From Euryodendron excelsum (taxonomy: Eukaryota; Streptophyta; Magnoliopsida; Ericales; Pentaphylacaceae): 64,000 nt of DNA. Under the pieces are notes generated by a model. The model did not search any database. It saw only the letters and a list, made by a program, of their open reading frames with translations, and was not told the origin of the DNA. The first letter of the stretch is position 1, and every line of letters begins with the position of its first letter. The position numbers were made by a program, and so were the translations under genes. This document shows, one piece after another, positions 1-12,722 of the stretch. The stretch spans positions 20,304,501 to 20,368,500 of the forward strand of contig CM065392.1 of assembly GCA_033060915.1 (NCBI GenBank). Reading direction: 5' to 3'.

Positions 1-1760
1 TGTATACTCCAAATCACTAAACCACATCAGATCTTGCACCTTTAATCCCTTTTGTAACTAGTAGAGTCATGTAAGATCTCTCAATGCATTTGCGCTCATG
101 ATCATATCAAAAACTAATATTAACACAATAGCCTAGGCTATGAGCAACAAATCATTAGTGTGATGTCAAATGATCTTTCTTTAGCCACTCACGTTAATCC
201 ATCTAAACTCAACTGCTTTTCTAGACATGCTATGCTAGATCATATTTCTTGTGAACCTTAGATAACATGCTAAAGTAGCAACATCAAGTTTCAAATTGTT
301 GCCAATGGTCTTGCGCCTAGGTAGAAGATCAACCAAACTCCTATACATTATTTTTAATCATTGAGCTTACCTCTTCTTGCATAGCAACTAGCCATTTCTC
401 AGAAGCAAGCTTCATCTTAAGAAGTTGGCCCATCAACATCTATAGATATGCTTAGAAGGACTCTCTTTCAATTTTGAAGTGACGAAGGCGAACTATTCTT
501 GTAGTGCTCATTCGTAATTGTGAATCATTAGAGTTATCTAATGGTACACTCCCACTAGGTAAGGGATTGCTCGAACTGTTTCTAGTAACTACAGGATGAG
601 GTTGGGATTCCTTATCATGCTTATGAGATAAAGGTGCATCTCCCTAGGGTTCTTCTAACTCATAGAGTTTAAGATCCCTATTAACTTCACCAATGCTTGG
701 AAAATCCTTCTCTACAATATTAACATCGTATGACTCATTTTTAGTCATTCCCCCATTTGGGTGTTCATCGTACATAATATAGCCTTTAGCGTGTTCTGAA
801 TATCTAATAAAAATATATTTATTAGCTTTAGGGCCTAATTTTTTAAAGTTATGGGAGAAATTGTGAACATAGCCAATAGATCCCCATGGGCGCAAGCCAT
901 CCAAATTAGGCTTCTCGCCTTTCCATAACTCATATGGAGTGGTAAGAACTAATTTTAAAGGCGCTTAGTTAAGGATGTAAGTAGTAGTCAAAAGAGAATC
1001 CCCCTAAAAACCTATTAGGAGGTTTGCTTACGCTATAGTTGACCTAACCATATTTACAATAGTATGATTCATTCTCACATATATATCTTTGAACTGATCA
1101 GACAAATATTATCGGCCTCTATTAGTATGAAAAACTTCCAAAGTCTTTTCTTTTTTATTCTCAACCACTACTACAAAGCGTTTGGAAATAATCCAAAATC
1201 TTATAGTGGTGAGACAACAAAAGCACTGAATCAAATCAAGAGAAGTCATCTATAAACGTAATAAAGTAGGATACACCATGTTATGCCTTGACATTCATTC
1301 ATCCACATATGTCAGAATGGACTAGCTCGAACGGATGAGAAGCCCTGATTGCCTTACCAAAAGGCTTTTTACATGAGTTTCCAATTAGACAAGGCTCGAA
1401 ATAGGTAGGCTTACTTTGGCGAGAGAGCCCAAAAGCCCCTCTCTAGCTAGTCTAGCCATTCTTTCTTGTCTTATGTAACCAAGTCTAGTATGCCATTTAA
1501 TTGAATTAGATATCACATCTGAAGAAAAAGATACAACACAAATAACAAAATTATTTGAATGCAAATCCAACATAAAGAAATCATCTTTTAATGTACTATG
1601 AGCTTTAAAGCTCACTACCGAGATAAATAGACAAACTAATATTCTCAAACTGGAAATAAAATCCTAACTACAATAATGCTAGAATTGATTGTATTAAATA
1701 GTGGGTGCATGAAGCACATTATGAAGGAGGAAATTGTGCCTGTAAGCATCCCATTTTTGC
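1..1760 (-). mobile_element. Ty1/copia relic, pol part (PR end, GAG-pre-integrase, integrase, start of RT)
   Basis: This is a decayed copia polyprotein read on the minus strand. From right to left I see a protease C-terminus near 1,680-1,735 (LHNVLHAPTI-like), then a GAG-pre-integrase stretch in 1,385-1,648 with WHTRLGYIRQERMARLAREG. An integrase C-terminal segment follows at 644-904 (MDGLRPWGSIGYVHN, then a degraded form of the usual FLGYS..KGY block), and an RT entry near 330-420 (SEKWLVAMQEEVSSM). Stops and frameshifts break every segment. The 3' end lies left of the window. Its gag is about 5.5 kb to the right (7,260-7,665), with a long LTR in between. Family assignment is firm; exact domain edges are approximate. 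Confidence 0.8.
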
Positions 1761-3418
1761 CTAATCAGCAATTCTCAGTTAAAATAGTTAAAATGCCTCC
1801 TTGGCATTCTAGATAGCTTTTCGAGACTAGACAATCTATGAAATAATGCCAAACCTTAAATGGTTTACTTCCGGCGTCTGTTAACCCTCTGATGTAGAAT
1901 GTCTGTTATGTTCCTTAGTATTAGGCAGCTTCCCGAGATCAAGTAATATTTGAAACCTATATCAAAACTGTTGGAGTGGCAAAATCACTCATAAATGGGT
2001 TAACATTGGCACACCACAATCAACCTAGTGTGAAAAAACCAAATATGCCTCTTGGCCGTGGCACATTTACTAAGGAAGGATGCCTTTGGAAACCACCTCG
2101 TCACAATTGTTGAAGCGACGAAAACACTCATAAACGTAGGTCAACACTGGCGCCTGCTAGCTCGACACAATGAAAATGACCATTTTGCCCCTTGGCACCC
2201 CAACACTTCTTTCAAGAAAGTACCAATCCCTCAAGACGGTAAGAACACCCTTAACATTGTTGTTAAACAGTACAACATGATCAATATGTCATTCAAACCA
2301 ATCCTGGTCCCATTTCAGAGAGCCTTAGTTAAGATGACTATTTTGCCTCTAGCCACCCTAGCACGCTTCACAAGAAGTACTTGTTTCCTAAAGCGGTAAG
2401 ACCATCCCACAATACCACTAGGTAGTCAAGCACACCCTAAAGTCCAAATAAAGTCCATTCCAACCTCATTTCGGCGAGCTCCAATCAAAATGACTATTTT
2501 GCTCCAACATACTCCAGCACATTTTCTAACCACATCAGATTTGGAATTTAAACAGACCCCCACCAAGTCACTCTGAAGAGTGTTCCTACCATTTTTGGGT
2601 GAGTCTCTTGAGTCCAAGTATACTTTAATCAATAAAAGTTTTGAGAAGCATGTCACATACGTTCCTCTAAAACTAACTTTTCCTTCACTTCTTGAACTAA
2701 AATGCACTGTCAAACGATTGAAAAAATGTGTGTATTAAGGAGTTCTCAGAAGCCTAAGCAATAGGATCACCTAAAGGTCACTGCTAAAAAAAGATACTTT
2801 TCGACACTTGGGAAAAAATAAAAGTATGACTCCCATTTCACGTGTCAAATCCTAATTCTCTGGTTAAAATGCATCGCTAAACAACTTGCAAAATGCATAA
2901 ATCATAAAATTCCCTAAGGCCTTTCCGAAGGACTTTTCATGGTACGGTTCGATTGAGATGATCGCTTCTCAAAGTCCACAATCACATGCACCTAAAATGG
3001 TCATTTTGAAAAACCGACTAAGCATTTCTCTAATGGTTCCAAAAGCTTATTTTTAAGCTTGCTTCCCAAGACAATATCTCTGTCGTCCAGAGTCATCCAA
3101 GGCTTCTCAAGGGCACTAAGTTCAAGAGAAAATGTAAAGGAATGTCGTGAATGCACCCAATTTTCCCAGATCACCCCTGGATGACACGAATATCGAGAGA
3201 AAGTTAGTATAAAAGTTTCCAACGAGAGAGCATATGTTATACACACACTTATTTTGATCGGATCGAGACAAAACTTGTCTTACAGCCCAAGTTTGAAAAA
3301 TACAAGGGTGCCATGTGGTACTCTTTCAGTGGCTGGGTCCTCACACAAGTATTACATGTGACTAGAGCAATTTTGGCCAAGTGCATGTAATATATGTGCC
3401 GACCTGAAGGCATTTTCC

Positions 3419-3426
3419 TATAAATA
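3419..3426 (+). promoter_or_regulatory. TATA box in gypsy-like LTR A
   Basis: TATAAATA precedes the first poly-C tract. It matches the placement of the TATA box in the second LTR copy (17,833-17,840), so it probably marks the U3/R boundary. Confidence 0.5.
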
Positions 3427-3430
3427 GTAG

Positions 3431-3449
3431 CCCCCCCCCCCCCCCCCCC
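3431..3449 (+). repeat. Poly-C tract, 19 C
   Basis: An uninterrupted C run sits immediately after the LTR TATA box. A second run of 20 C lies at 3,648-3,667, and the related LTR has 12 C at 18,273-18,284 in the same context (followed by a ...ttcttg.atgcttgaaacaag block). Confidence 0.9.
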
Positions 3450-3647
3450 TTCCCTTTCCTTTTATAATTCAAGGACTAAAAACATAAGGAAACTCTACAA
3501 AAATCAAAATAGAGAGCTCTAAAATATTTCTAAGCTATGGTGGATTGAAGACTAAGGTATACTCCATTTTAAGATTCTGAAAGCCCCCCCTCTCTTTTCT
3601 CTTTTTTAGCTCACTTGAGCTATTCTCTATTTTAAATCCCATCTTCT

Positions 3648-3667
3648 CCCCCCCCCCCCCCCCCCCC
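3648..3667 (+). repeat. Poly-C tract, 20 C
   Basis: This is the second homopolymer run inside LTR A. It is positionally equivalent to the C12 tract in the LTR at 17,541-20,934. Confidence 0.9.
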
Positions 3668-4079
3668 TTGCCTCCCCTCCCCTTTCTTGTATGCTTGAAA
3701 CAAGAAGAGGGCTTCAAGGCCATGCCTAGATGAAAGCTCTCAAAACCCATAGAACCCGAGGAAGTCTTAAGAGCCTAATTGAATATGGTATGACTTTGAA
3801 GCCCCTTGCAATGCCATGAAGTCTAGCCTTGTATGTTCACATCCTTTGTATTATATTTGTAGTAATGTTCATATCATGCATGCGATGGTTTTATTTTTGT
3901 GTCAAAACCTCTTTTCAAACCACCATTGTTACTATCTTCGAAGGTTGTTCAAAGTTCATGTCAAAGTGTTTTCCAAAATGTCTCTCTAAAGCTCTCAAAG
4001 TAAGGGTTTCTTAGTGTTTAAGCCAACAACCTTAAGTTTCTATTCCATAGAATACCTTCCAAACCACCTAACCATCTAA

Positions 4080-4830
4080 GTTGCATTATTTCATTTTACT
4101 TTCTTGAATTTTGCATAAAATGGTTTTCAAAACAACCCTCACTAAAGTGGTTTTTAAAGTTTTGCTCTTTTGAGTTTGTGATTGAAATGGTTCCAAGACA
4201 ACCCTCTCTTGAATGGTTTTCAAAAATCAACCATATGAATCATATGCTCACTTGAGTGGTTTCAATGTGTTAAAATAGTTTTCAAAACAACCCTCTCTAG
4301 AGTGATTTTCAAAGTTTTTCTCTCTTAAGTTTGTGACTGAAATGGTTCCCAAACAACCCTTTGTTGAGTGGTTTTCAAAAATCAACCATAGAAATTATAT
4401 GCTTACTTGAGTGGTTTCATTGTGCTAAAATGATTTTCGAAATAACTTTCTCTAGAATGATTTTCAAAGTTTTACTTTCTTGAGTTTGTGATTGAAATGG
4501 TTCTAAGACAACCCTCTATTGAGAGATTTTCAAAAATCAACCATATGAATCATATGCTCACTTGAGTGGTTTCAATGTGTTAAAATGGTTTTCAAAACAA
4601 TCATCTCTTGAGTGGTTTTCAAAAGTTTCATTATCTTAAGTTTGTGTTAAAATGTTTTTCAAAACAACCCTCCCTAAATTGGTTTTCAAAACTTTGCTCT
4701 CTTGAGTTTGTGATTGAAATGGTTCTAAGACAACCCTCTCTTGAATGGTTTTCAAAAATCAACCATATAAATTAAATGCTCATTTAAGTGGTTTTAAAGT
4801 ATTGAAGAGATTTTCTAAAGTGTTGCTCTA
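4080..4830 (+). repeat. Degenerate tandem repeat, unit about 155 bp
   Basis: The phrase gtttgtgattgaaatggttc recurs near 4,175, 4,330, 4,484 and 4,704, and each copy is followed by acaaccct and then atcaaccat. Spacing is about 155 bp twice. A 220 bp interval follows, holding an extra partial unit. The array forms part of the R/U5 side of LTR A. Confidence 0.7.
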
Positions 4831-7259
4831 TTAAGTTGGTGTTAATGTTATTTTCAAAATAACCCTCTCTTGAGTGATTTTCTTAAATTTTGCTCACTTA
4901 AGTTTGCACAAAAATGGTTTTCAAAACCCACAACTCTCTTGAATTTTCACATGAAATCATAACTTTCTTACATGAAATGACACTTTTTAAATGTTTCTTT
5001 AAAGTTCTTCATATGAAAACACAATTTTTTTTTTTATATAAAATCATAAGTTTTCTAAAGCACACCTTGAAGTTTTGTAAAAAATCATAAGGTTTTCACC
5101 ATGAGATCATAATTTTCTAAAGCACACCTTTAAGTTTTGTGCATAAAATGACACTTTCCAAACCTTTCAAAATCACTAGGTTCAAAACCCTAGTGCAAAA
5201 CCATCTTTCAAAACTGCTAAGCTCAAAACTCTAGTTCAAAACCACATTTGAAAACCACTAGGTTCAAAACTCTAGTTTCACTCTCTAGGTTCAAAACTAG
5301 TTTCTCTCTCTAGGTTTCCAAAACCTTAGCTCCTCTCACTAGGTTTTCAAAACCCTAGTCTTTCTCTCCAGGTTTCCAAAGCTTTAGTTTATCTCTCTAA
5401 GTTTCTATAAACCTAGGTTAACCTAACCCAAGTTAGTTAACCCTAAGTTAACTTAACCCTAGTTACCCAACTAGGTTATCATATCTCAAATCTCAAATCC
5501 AAGCCTAATTTCAAAAATCATATTGACAAAACATTTTCAAGTACTTCTTATAACCATCTCAAATTGTTTCAAAAACTCTCTTAAACTTGTCTTAACAAAA
5601 AATGGTTAGACACTTGACATTTTCAAAACTACTTTCTAAAAGATTTTTTAAAACTCACAACCCTAAGGGTGATCTTAACCCTCTAATGGTTAGGGTCTTC
5701 AAAGGAATGTGATATATTGATTGAAACATTCAAGGTTCATATTAGGGTTCCATACCCTAAATGTTTTCAAAACTTATTTCAAAAAGGATTTTTAAAAGTC
5801 ACATTTTTTAGACAATCTTAGTCTTCCATGGTTAATGTTTTCCAAGGAAAGTGAGACATCAAAGTAGGGTCCTACAACCCTAAAGTTTTCAAAACTCTAA
5901 AGGACGTTTCTAACCTTTTTTCTAAAAAGCATTTTCTAAAAGTCATAACCCTAAGGGTGTTTAGTTCAATCAATAACTGATCTCTTAGAGGTGATAAAAC
6001 ATTTAAACAAGCCTTTCATTAAGCATAAAAAATAATTTTCAAAACTTTGCAAGAACAAGTCTCTAAGCCCATCTTCTAAAACCTTAAATCAATATTTCAA
6101 AACACTTTTGGAAACTCTCTCGGGTTAATTTTAAAACACTTTTCAAAACTTTCTTGAGTTGTTCCAAAACATTCAAAAACTCTCTTGAATTGATTTCAAA
6201 ACATTCCAAAAACTACCTTTGGGTAGATTCCAAGAATATGTCAAAAATTCTCAAGTTCTATTTCAAAACTTTTCTTGATCAAGTTTCAAAAGCCTCCAAG
6301 ACTCCCTCGAGTCCATTTTCAAATCATGCTCTAGCAAAAACTGTGAATGACTTGATTCTGCCAAATAAGATATGTAGAAAACCTAAATAGATACGATTAT
6401 AACCCTTATTTCAAGTCAAATATCCTTTCAAAACTTTCCTTCCAATCAAAATTACTCCTCAAAATCAAATTTTAGAAACTTCCCACTCTTTCAAAAGTCT
6501 TTTAAAAAACATAAACCATGCTTCATTCATCCCAAAGTGGTGACAAAACTCCCATTTTCAAAACCTTAACAAGTGGATATCGTGGTATTAAGTAACTGAA
6601 GATTAGTGAGTGAATTAAGAATGAATTGACTTGTGGGTACCGAAAGGGTAGGGTAGAAAAGGGTGATGATCTTAGGATATCTTCCTTACACGTAATAACC
6701 CTCAAACCATAGATTTCTAGTTCAAAGACCAATCCAGAGTCATGTTTTTAAAAGGGGTTTAAAACATTTTTAAAATGTTGCTAAAGACCTCGTTTAAAAA
6801 CATCCTTCTTAACAATGCATTTTCAAAATATTTTTGAAAAACCTAAATTTAGTCTTTGGATTACAATTAGTTTTAGGTGACCTAGCACATCTTTAATTAT
6901 GTTAGGTGGTGACTCCACATTTTTTCAAAAAGCTCTTATTCAAATCAATTTTCAAGGTTAAACCCCTGTCACACTTGCCTTTTCAGGAGGGTAAGTTCTA
7001 GCAGAGAGAGTATCAGGTTTGCCCAAGTCAAAACTTACTTCGAGTTTGCATCCAGTGTGCATCTTGAGCTGATAGGTGCCAACTCACATGATATTTTCCT
7101 ACGCTTCATTTTCCATAATCACATGGTGTCTATCCGTTGGGACCTGATGACAATCTACATATCCAGCTCTATCTCTCGCTCTATATTTGGTTGCTCATGT
7201 GTCTATAATCCAACCAGAGAGACAATAAGTCATAAAGACATGTGAGCAAACAAAAAGTC

Positions 7260-7665
7260 ATTGTGCATAAGCATAAGTTTCACCTATCCCCACGCAAGTT
7301 CAAGTAAGGATTGGATGATAGCTAGAATCTGCTGCTCGTTTATGAGATTGTTACTATCTGCTTTCATCTCTCTGGTCATAGCAAACATCACCCTAAGGTG
7401 CTCAGTCATAGTATGCTTTTGATCCATCACATACTGATTGAATCTTAGAGTCAAGGCATGCAACCGAGTGACAGTGGTGCCAGCATACTTAAGATGTAAC
7501 TATTTTCACATTTCTTTAGCAGTGAGGAATTTCAAATTCTCCCATAAGGCCACCATGATGCAACTTGGCATAGTAAAGTGCACAATTCTATCCCTCTTAA
7601 ACTAAATGTCATAAACTTGTTCGTCACGGCAATGTTGGGTCGTGCTCCCTTACTCAAGCGAGGTC
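7260..7665 (-). pseudogene. copia gag (UBN2-type), broken; 5' part of the relic at 1-1,760
   Basis: Reading minus, there is a recognisable copia gag: MPSCIMVALWENLKFLTAKE, then a stop-containing WKYL-like position, then LKYAGTTVTRLHALTLRFNQ and a downstream HTMTEHLRVMFAMTREMKAD. This is the plant copia nucleocapsid/capsid family (UBN2, retrotran_gag_2). At least four in-frame stops are present. It lies at the 5' end of the same minus-strand element whose pol occupies 1-1,760. The intervening protease N-terminus and zinc knuckle are missing or lost beside the LTR insertion. Confidence 0.75.
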
Positions 7666-9127
7666 ATGTTGGTTAGATGATTGAGCAACTCTTGCTCATT
7701 GAGAAGGTACTAAACCTTCCTCTGTCAGATATCATAGTTCTTTATATTAAGTTTCTCTCTCTTATTAAGGACTTTACATTAAGTTTCTCTCCCTTATTAA
7801 GATCAACAATTACGTTTTTTAAGACCGTTGCACTACATACACTGTGCAATGAATTAATTAGGCATATATTTGTAATCCTAAATTAAATTTTATCACAAAA
7901 TTCTTTCCTACATTGAAAGATTAAAAATTTTACATTTTTAAGTACTAGTAATCATCTTCGATGATGTAAAATAAATTAAGTGTCTAAATAATTTAGAAAA
8001 AAAAATAGAGAACGATTCTAATTTTCACAATCTCCAATTACATGCATGCAATAAAAAATGAGCCTATGTTAAGACTCCATTGGCAATATGGTGCATCATG
8101 CCAAAATAATTCAATATTTAAAAATTTGGTGCAAAACACATTCCGTTACATGGCTTCTTATAAATAAATTAAAAATTATATCACATTTACAAATGAGAAA
8201 GACCTACTACATCAAATCTAATAAACAATGAGTAAATGGGATGCCGCACCTCCTTATTTCCAAATAATTATTTTGTAACGATAAAAAAATAAATAACATA
8301 CATTCATCACATGAGCACTTTACAATGCTAATGACACCTTTATTCTTTTACATACATAACATATATTGGTCACTTGAATGGAGGGTAACCACACTCATCA
8401 CCAATGAGAATGGGTATATTGTCCAAATATAATCCTAATGTGTCAAAACATATTGTGCCCGTGTGGCACATAAAATATCACATTATTATGCAGTATACAA
8501 TTAAACAAATGAGACCAGAAATAATTTAAATGTTACTACTACAACAAATGTGATATAATGGCCATAGGAAAAAAAATTAAAACCATTAAACTATTTAAAA
8601 GCTCATTTAGAAATTTTTTTTCTTGAAAATATAGTTTATTTATTGAGAAAACATCAAAATATTTTCTAAAAGGTATTTACGTTAAACAGAAAACACAATT
8701 GTAATGTACATGTCAATCAGTAGGTGATATATATATTGATTATATATACATGTCCATGTGGACAAACTGTGAGCCTCATGCCACAGTTGTTCACACATAC
8801 TTTTTGTCCTGAGATCTCTAGGTCGTATATGCACTGTGTAGTGATCTGCATACATATATATGATAACCTTCAAAAATGAAAAAATAAAAATTGACTAGAA
8901 CATATTATTAGTCTTTTTTGTTAAATGGCAGTAAAAAGTGAGTAATAGATTTGGGCGATGGCATCTAGTAATATATATATTTTCTATCATTATTTAAATA
9001 ATTTGCAGTGCATATTTTATTTGAGAAACATTACATAATGGTTGTTTCTAAGGACAACAGCTGATGTCTGTAGCATCCCTCTTACATAATTACTGCACCA
9101 ATCATATGGTATGATGTTAACGAAGAA

Positions 9128-9130
<3 letters not shown>
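7666..9130. other. AT-rich spacer, no gene seen
   Basis: I see no coding signal on either strand. A 31 bp phrase (ttaagtttctct...cttattaag) is duplicated in tandem at about 7,745-7,800. A CACTA-like phrase (actactacaacaaatgtg) occurs at 8,534 without a partner end. Confidence 0.6.

Positions 9131-9172
<42 letters not shown>
9131..9172 (+). repeat. (TC)21 microsatellite
   Basis: A perfect 42 bp TC repeat. Open frames across it on the minus strand encode only RE repeats and are artefacts. Confidence 0.98.
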
Positions 9173-9174
<2 letters not shown>

Positions 9175-9885
9175 GGTGGTTTTGATGATATTGGTTGTGT
9201 GCACGAGTATGTTGGATACAGGCGGCCCCTACTTGCATGGCCTCCCACTTGGGTTAGATATTGGCCTGACGACTCACAAACCCCTATCTCGGATAAGAGC
9301 TCATGAAAATTTTCTCAAATATGTATATTGTGGAAATAGGTTACTCGTTATTTGAATTCAATCCATCCATGATTCTTTTTTAAAATAGCTTGTTGATAAA
9401 ATGTTGGAATTGGATGAGAGAACTGATAAATATGATGACATAATATGACAATAATCCTAAAAAATTACTTTTAATCAGGGGAACTAGAAGTGATCTTTTT
9501 TCTAAGCTAAGCTTGCCAGCTGTCAAACCAATGCGCCATCCCTATCTTTCAAAAGTTTTAGAATCCTAAATATGAAATCTAAATTATTAAAACCGAAAGT
9601 GCCAAAGATGAAGATATGCATTCAATTAAAGCTGTGTCTGAATTTTGAATTCATCAAAAGAAAAAATATATATAAAAAGCCAATAAGATTACTTATATAT
9701 ATTTTTATTTTATGGGTAATCAAATAACAAATTAATTTTTTTGACAACTACTAACTCATTTTCTTCTCATTTTCCTAGCCAAACCAAATAAAAGAAAACA
9801 ATTTAACACCTTTCTATTCATTTTTTTACTTCAAGTTCGACACAAAAATAAAATTATGAAGTGTGCTTCGTGTCTTTGAGGGAGT
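9173..9885. other. Spacer without recognisable features
   Basis: AT-rich unique-looking sequence. No domain, RNA gene or repeat boundary was recognised. Confidence 0.5.
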
Positions 9886-10475
9886 TTATTTTGTCCTCAT
9901 TTAGATATTTCATTGATGCGAATCGCATAGCAGAAGATTACTTGGAGGGGGTATCATTATGCGCGGCCCGGTGGTCGGTAAACTTCAATCGGTCATAAAT
10001 TTTGCTCCGTAACTCCGTTTTCCTATTATAATATGTTTTGGAAGAGTTAACGACGAGCCGGAGAAAGGAGAAAATAATAAATGATTTTCTGGCCAAGGAA
10101 AACGCGAAAACGCCTCTAAGTATGTTTTTTAACCCGTTTTGTGTTTTGGGCTTATGTTTTTTGGGCTTTCGTTATTTTTTTTTAATTGACCCGGTTTGTC
10201 CCATGCCCCAGGGTTTCGTGCTGTGTATTTATACTCATGTTAAGATATTTTTTAGCAGATTTTGAAGATTAATAAAATTTGTGTGTGATTTTTGCACTTT
10301 CCAATCATTCAGTATATTTTACGAAAATCAACGGGTGTTTGATGCCCTAAAACCTAGCATTCGTGGTGAATCAGCAGGTTGCAAGACAACTCTGAATTTA
10401 GTATTCGTGGTGAATCAACAGATTAGGGTTTATTTTCTTGCGCTCTTGATTTCCGCTGCATCATTCGTACAACAA
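9886..10475 (+). mobile_element. Possible LTR scrap
   Basis: A TATA-like gtatttatac lies near 10,224. A duplicated phrase, attcgtggtgaatca, occurs at about 10,359 and 10,404. A terminal-looking ...cgtacaaca ends near 10,473 and is followed by aattgg. The layout resembles the R/U5 end of a plant copia LTR followed by a cut-off primer-binding site. No matching second LTR or TSD was found, so this is a weak call. Confidence 0.3.
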
Positions 10476-11289
10476 ATTGGAAGGACGGATTCCTACCGAA
10501 CTTTTTGCTAGACTCGTGAAACTATAATTTTAGGGTAAAATAAGCTTCGCATCTTTGTACTTTACACCAAATCCAACTTCAGGGCTTGCATTTTTAATTG
10601 TAACAATTAAGCTCATGTGTTTTCAATTTGTTATAATGTTACCCTTTCGTAAGCTTTTGTTTTTGTTTCATGTGTTCAATTTTGAAGGATAAAAATGTAT
10701 TTTCACACTAACTGATATTAATTTACCCCAATTATTTTGTTCTTAAACTTTTTATAGTAATTTCACACCAATCTCTCCTAAATTTTTACAATTAATTTAT
10801 GTATAAAACAAAATTACCATTGCAAAATCTTCTCAAATCTTCTCAAATGAGGGAGGGTTAAGGGTGTTTGCTACCAAAATAATATGAGAAAACATTTTTA
10901 TTTTTGTAAAAGGGTCACATGAGACCCATATGGTTTTTAGCTATCAATTATACTAGCAAAAGTTTAAGAAAGAATGATATTATGATAAATTAAAAGTATA
11001 AAAATTTAATTATTATAATTAAAAATATAAGTATCAAATTAAAATTCAATGTAAAATACAAAGTTGCAAAATGTATATTACCTTAATTTTTATCACTTTG
11101 ACGGAACGATGTTGCTGGTAGTCAACTTCCATATTCTTTTGCTAACGTCTCGCATCATTACTTAAAAGGTTTGTCAGACATTTAACTAACGTGTCTCATT
11201 CGTTTAGTCTGGTGCACTTTTGTTCTCTCTCCCATATCCTTATAGTCTTGTGCAGCTTCTTTCATCACATTAATTCAGAGGCACTGGCA
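10476..11289. other. AT-rich spacer, nothing recognised
   Basis: No coding, RNA or repeat structure was seen on either strand. Confidence 0.5.
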
Positions 11290-12206
11290 AGCTAGGCATG
11301 TTTGGAATGATTGAAAAACTGTGGTACTGTGATCTTTCAGACAGTGGAATATCACTGGTCACCACCAACTCCACCCGCTCCGCTTTTCCTAGAATTAGGA
11401 GTTAGCACTTTACGATTGCCTTCCTGCAACGCAAGTAAAATGCCAGCATTGGACCCAAAAGGAATTGGAATCTGTAGACCTTTTAAGCAAGAAGTTGAAT
11501 GAAGATCTGTCAATTGGTCTGCAGCCTTCATTATCTGTAATTTCTCGATTTGTCCAATAAACGATTCTTTAGATTAATCCCAACCAGTTTGGGAAACTTT
11601 AGTGAAAATTTATCAAAGGAACAATTTTCATGGGACCATCCCTCAAAGATTGGGATGCGTAAGCATGTTGTGGACCCTTAGCCACAATGCATTGGAAGGG
11701 ATGCTTCCAAGACAATTGATGTTTTTCCATTTTGGTTGGAGAACCTGCTTGGGTTCCAGGTTCTTGTTTTTTCAGATAATAGATTCGGTGGTCCAATTTG
11801 AGTATCATTGATATCTCTCACAACGATTTTACAAGCACTTTGTCATCAAAATACTTTGCGAGCTGGCATTGAATGATGATGGTTAACGAGGAAGCATCCC
11901 AATTGAAATACATGGGATAGAATATAATTTATTATTTTGACCCGGTGAACATAATGATTAAAGAAGTTGAAATTGCATTTGAAAGGATCCTCACCATATT
12001 CAAAGCTGTGATTTCTCACAAAACAAGTTCCTTGGAGAGATTCTCACGTCCATCGGACGATTTAGATTTTTTCGCGTCTTTTAAATCTATCGAAATAGCT
12101 TCACATGTCACATTCCATTGTCCTTGGCGAATCCAACCAAGCCCAAGTCTTTGGATTTATCCCAAAACATAGATCCCTCAGCAACGGACAAGCTTGACAT
12201 TTTTTG
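11290..12206 (+). pseudogene. LRR receptor-like protein pseudogene, 5' part (interrupted by copia)
   Basis: The DNA aligns collinearly with 42,506-43,500 of the RLP locus further right. Shared items are the LDLSNSGLSL region, the CNLSKIPAF region, GLIPACLGNFS, NNFHGTIPQ, LPR and FPFWLENLP, followed by the island domain region near 11,860-12,000 and the last LRRs. Numerous indels and stops remove any long frame. The N-terminal half is absent. At 12,206 the homology stops exactly where a copia LTR begins, and it resumes at 16,405. It is a dead paralogue of the gene at 41,701-43,869, whose product would be a plasma-membrane LRR receptor without a kinase. Confidence 0.85.
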
Positions 12207-12383
12207 TGTTAGTGTATATATTAGCATTGTTCTTAGTTTGCACATATCCCATGTCAGTTAAACACCACTTCTCTGTCATTCTCTTGTATTATAAATATAG
12301 GCTACTTATGTATATCCAACTCACTTAATGCAATACATTCTCATTTGCATATATATATATATATATATATCTCCTTTTTAACA
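12207..12383 (+). repeat. 5' LTR of copia element, 177 bp
   Basis: Begins TGTTAGTGTATATATTAGCA and ends TTTTTAACA. It contains TATAAATA at 12,290-12,297 and an (AT)11 run at 12,349-12,370. Confidence 0.93.
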
Positions 12384-12396
12384 TGGTATCAGAGCC
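12384..12396 (+). promoter_or_regulatory. Primer-binding site, initiator Met-tRNA
   Basis: TGGTATCAGAGCC directly abuts the 5' LTR with no spacer. It complements the 3' end of plant initiator Met-tRNA, the standard copia primer. Confidence 0.93.
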
Positions 12397-12722
12397 AAGA
12401 GAAAGCATGCTCTGTGATTGCCTTTCAAGGGATCTTCCATATCAAAACTCCTAAGGTTCTCTTCCTCCTCTCCGGCTATCCTCCTGCCACTTTTTGGCCA
12501 ACTTCTGGTGACTTTACGACATCACTTTGGTGCCCCTCCGGTGTCTCCCCAACCGTCCTCCGGCCATTTCTGTCTAACTCCTGACTAATTCGAGCCTTCT
12601 AAATCTGATTTTAGCCTCTGTTTCTTCTAGTTCTGCTCTGTTTCTACTGCTTCTCTTGCTTTGGAAGCTTTTCTATTACTATTACCTACTATTGGGTTCC
12701 TATTATTCCACATCTCTCACCT

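Larger units (their letters stand above)
1970..7050 (+). mobile_element. Long LTR, probably Ty3/gypsy-type, inserted in the copia relic
   Basis: About 5 kb of non-coding, low-complexity sequence separates the pol and gag parts of one copia relic. The last 700 bp match the LTRs at 17,541-20,934 and 61,396-64,000 in order: a 'stage-wise' block near 6,590-6,720, a ggtggtgactcc motif near 6,905 (ggtggcgactcc in the second copy), and an aggaggg(t/g)(a/g)agttcta block near 6,985. A TATAAATA box (3,419-3,426) and two poly-C tracts occupy the same relative positions as in the second copy. The left part (1,975-2,560) has degenerate repeats containing AATGAC(C/T)ATTTTGCCC. Placing it in Ty3/gypsy (Tat-like) rests on the long LTR and the gtggcgactc motif and is inference. 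Ends are fuzzy; I could not find a clean TG...CA pair or TSD. Confidence 0.55.

Noticed and set aside
8534..8560. Left end of a CACTA element (actactacaacaaatgtg)
   Set aside because: No subterminal repeat cluster and no matching right end were found nearby.
9480..9540. tRNA-like or SINE-like block
   Set aside because: No cloverleaf or A/B box spacing could be laid out.
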